Notes under the pieces: model-generated
The model's database searches: none
Seen by the model: only the letters and a program-made list of their open reading frames with translations
Told to the model about the DNA's origin: nothing
Program-made: the position numbers and the translations under genes
Part shown: positions 61,984-64,000 of the stretch, in pieces
Layout of the letters: every line of letters starts with the position of its first letter
Numbering within the stretch: position 1 is the stretch's first letter
Assembly: GCA_905250025.1 (NCBI GenBank)
Contig: CAJNOJ010000190.1
Span: 62,001 to 126,000 of the forward strand
DNA from: Adineta ricciae
Taxonomy: Eukaryota; Rotifera; Eurotatoria; Adinetida; Adinetidae
Direction of reading: 5' to 3'
DNA: 64,000 nt

Positions 61984-62555
61984 ATGAGCGGATTTCGTAG
62001 TCAAAAATGGGACCCATGGTTAATCATTAGTCAGATTATTGCAGTTCAAACCTTATATTATTTCGGTCTGGGATGTTGGGTTTTCTTGCTTACATTGTTT
62101 GATAACCAAGTGCCTACACTTGATTATCTATTTTCATATAAAGTAACTAAATTTGCTTGAGCATGGTTCTATATCAATTGATTTTGAATACTTTGCTTAG
62201 AAACTGAAGCTTTCCAATTGGAGTGAACAATTATTTGTTAGCATCTTTTTCATCAATGCTCTAACAAGGTAAACCTATCGGTGTTGAGATCATCGTTCAT
62301 GTTCGTGTGTTTCATTCTAGTGGATTAGCAATTGTTTATCTTGTCGGTCGATATAAACAATGCCTAGATTTTTCTTTAACAGTTCATTTCTATCATTTCT
62401 TTGCTTGTTGGATGTATAATTCTCAATATCCGAATGTTTTCTCTTGGTATGTTGTACAATTTTTCTCCGTTGTCATTATGACGATCCTCTCGGAACATTT
62501 CTCCAAAAAGCACGAGCTCCGAACAATTCCACTGAGTTCACGTGTTGATCTGTGA
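61984..62555 (+). CDS. SYS1: SYS1 Golgi trafficking protein
   Basis: Small polytopic Golgi membrane protein that in yeast and human recruits the ARL3/ARFRP1 GTPase. Exons 61984-62142, 62201-62268 and 62321-62555, 153 residues (human 156). Family blocks: MSGFRSQKWDPWLIISQIIA, TLYYFGLGCWVF, FINALTS, YLVGRYKQCLDFSLTVHFYH, FFACWMY, and the ELRTIPLSS end. Four hydrophobic segments are visible. The introns are 58 and 52 bp. Confidence 0.95.
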
Positions 62556-62837
62556 AAATAATATTGTCATGTACATCTACTTTGTTTGCTGTTCATGCAG
62601 TAAAGCAAGTTCTTTTGCATTTTCTCTGTTTGTTTGTTCGTCTTTGTGTTGGTTTTTCAATAATGTCAATAATAATTTCGGTTCACTAACTCACTCCCCC
62701 TGAGTTTGCTCAAATCAGCGAAGATATTTTTGGCTGCGTAAACATCTATGACTAAGCCAGTGCGCAAATCTAATGTTCGAAACATGACGAAATTGCTTTA
62801 CCATATGGAATAAATCGATTTTGTCAGAAAGAAGTGC

Positions 62838-62910
62838 GCCCGTGTGGCTCAGTGGCTAGAGCACTGGTCTAGTAAACCAGGGGTCGACAGTTCAATTCTG
62901 TCCTCGGGCA
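62838..62910 (+). tRNA. tRNA-Thr (anticodon AGT)
   Basis: 73 bases fold into a standard cloverleaf: acceptor stem GCCCGTG/CTCGGGC with one T-T mismatch, D stem GCTC/GAGC, anticodon stem CTGGT/ACCAG with loop CTAGTAA (anticodon AGT at 62871-62873), five-base variable loop, T stem GACAG/CTGTC with loop TTCAATT, and discriminator A. No intron; CCA not encoded, as in eukaryotes. Confidence 0.95.
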
Positions 62911-62924
62911 TAGAAAACTTATCA

Positions 62925-62933
62925 TTTTTTTTT
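62925..62933 (+). terminator. RNA polymerase III T-run
   Basis: Nine consecutive T bases 14 bases after the tRNA end, sufficient as a Pol III terminator. Confidence 0.8.
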
Positions 62934-63064
62934 CTCTCCACTATTGGAAACATATTTTGTCTGACATTCTCACTTGCGCACGGTCTCGATCGAAATCTTT
63001 CGAATACTTTCACTAGTGCGTATTACGTTCGTACGATTGTTTTTTGAACTGTCTTTTTTAGATC

Positions 63065-64000
63065 ATGTCATCAGTATTATTACGTGATTTTGTACTTCAA
63101 ATAGCTATTTGTTCCGAAAGAGCAGCTTGTATCGCTCGTTATATTCGTTTTATGCATTCAGATTTCAACAGCATTATTCAAGAGAAACAACGTAACGATT
63201 TGTTCGATTATTGTCTCGTCTTTTTATACTATGAGAGTATTCTATTTCTTTTAGTCGATGAAAACCATCAACATCTCGATGCAGATTACAAAACTCTAGC
63301 GTAAATTCAATTCTTTCAGCTGATTTATTCTGTATTTCTGTTCCATTTAAGTGATGTTATCATTCAGGAAGTCATAAAACGAGATCTAGTAAGGCTGGTA
63401 AGATAATTCAAGCATAATGTTTCCTCCCGGAAAGTCGAGTACATCTACTTTAGTATCCAAAATTGGACCAACGTATCTTTGGCGAAGAGGATGGATCTTT
63501 AAAGCTACAATCAAGCGCTGAAAAGATTATTATCGATGTTACCGGTACCGATGAAGATATTGTTACTCTTCTCAGTAAGGAATTTCACTGATTCGTTGCA
63601 ATTTTCGATTGTTTCCTTTTCATCGTATAGAACAATTGTTCAATAATAAGTCTAGTCGATCCATCGAAACATTAGCTAATATTATTTCTTCGTCTTTCGA
63701 CATCACTCTCCCAGAGCACTACCAGCATTCGCTTCGAAGAATTCCAGAAGATTTTTCCATTGATTTATCTAACATTGGTATATGGATTGATCCAGTCGAT
63801 GGCACACAACAGTATATCAATGGTACAGATGGAATTATCGATCCACACACGGGCATTACCATAGATGGTCTTCCAACAGCTTTAGTACTCATTGGTTGTT
63901 TTGATATTCGACATGGCAATGCGATTATTGGAGTTATTAACCGAGCATTTCACCAACGAATCGATGCATTTAAGTATTGTTGAAAAAGAATAAACAACGG
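63065..64000 (+). CDS. INPP1: Inositol polyphosphate 1-phosphatase, 3' end missing
   Basis: Lithium-sensitive, Mg-dependent phosphatase removing the 1-phosphate from inositol polyphosphates. The ATG at 63065 (MSSVLLRDFVLQIAICSERA) matches the INPP1 start. The first exon reads to DADYKTLA, then a GC|GTAAAT donor near 63302 joins DVIIQEVIKRD at about 63351, then LDQRIFGEEDGS, then from about 63632 QLFNNKSSRSIETL and the metal-binding motif WIDPVDGTQQYI. The last exon ends at a donor near 63973 and the gene runs out of the window. A second short intron may lie at about 63218-63254, ending TTTCTTTTAG, because INPP1 homologues lack the hydrophobic insert it encodes. An acceptor TCTTTTTTAG ends 3 bases before the ATG. 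Confidence 0.85.

Noticed and set aside
62844-63047. ORF reading MAQWLEHWSSKPGVDSSILS
   Set aside because: It is the tRNA-Thr gene read in one frame; the match to annotated 'proteins' of this kind is a known artefact.

Overview
This is a eukaryotic, animal window. It is gene-dense and AT-rich, genes lie on both strands, and most introns are only about 40-120 bp with clean GT...AG ends. The gene content is clearly metazoan: latrophilin-type adhesion GPCR, two opsins, TGF-beta ligand, cGMP-dependent protein kinase, SLC22 transporter, ADCY10-type soluble adenylyl cyclase, selenoprotein T and SYS1. Compact introns, several start codons sitting just behind a 3' splice-site-like sequence (as expected if a spliced leader is added), and short near-identical duplicated tracts suggest a rotifer, most likely a bdelloid. 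That placement is inference; no rRNA or mitochondrial marker is present. The window has one 55-N gap (61817-61871) and two isolated Ns (45102, 58022).

Layout. 1-1382 (+): 3' part of an ELM2-SANT-zinc finger corepressor of the TRERF1/MIDEAS/ZNF541 type. 1936-3741 (-): SLC22 organic ion transporter. 4884-5178 (-) and 9482-9776 (+): two apparently identical 295-bp ankyrin-coding arms in inverted orientation, bracketing an orphan single-pass membrane protein with a repeat-rich ectodomain (5448-7650, -). 10500-17974 (-): an 11-exon soluble adenylyl cyclase. 20464-22320 (-): GOPC/PIST, a Golgi PDZ and coiled-coil protein. 22676-24068 (-): opsin A. 24928-26863 (-): ankyrin-repeat protein. 27970-29175 (-): orphan tail-anchored protein. 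32342-33472 (+): RASL12-like small GTPase, convergent with an orphan Ser/Pro-rich protein (33519-34457, -). 35275-36000 (+): selenoprotein T with an in-frame TGA and a SECIS-like 3'UTR hairpin. 38086-39669 (+): opsin B. 39841-44409 (-): latrophilin-like adhesion GPCR. 46574-50442 (-): cGMP-dependent protein kinase. 53073-53984 (-): TGF-beta family ligand. 54400-56697 (-): bleomycin hydrolase. 58245-58612 (+): small membrane protein. 59304-59804 (+): calmodulin-like EF-hand protein. 59970-61072 (-): trypsin-like secreted protease. 61984-62555 (+): SYS1. 62838-62910 (+): tRNA-Thr(AGT). 63065 to the end (+): 5' part of inositol polyphosphate 1-phosphatase.

The genes do not form an operon or pathway; this looks like an ordinary core region. 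The points of most interest are the selenoprotein T gene, which a standard gene finder would truncate; the 393-bp near-identical tract shared by two otherwise diverged opsin genes, which looks like gene conversion; the inverted ankyrin arms; a displaced 68-bp copy of a protein kinase exon; a TGF-beta ligand lacking the inter-chain cysteine; and an adenylyl cyclase whose P-loop lysine is arginine. I found no convincing evidence for a wholly new system.
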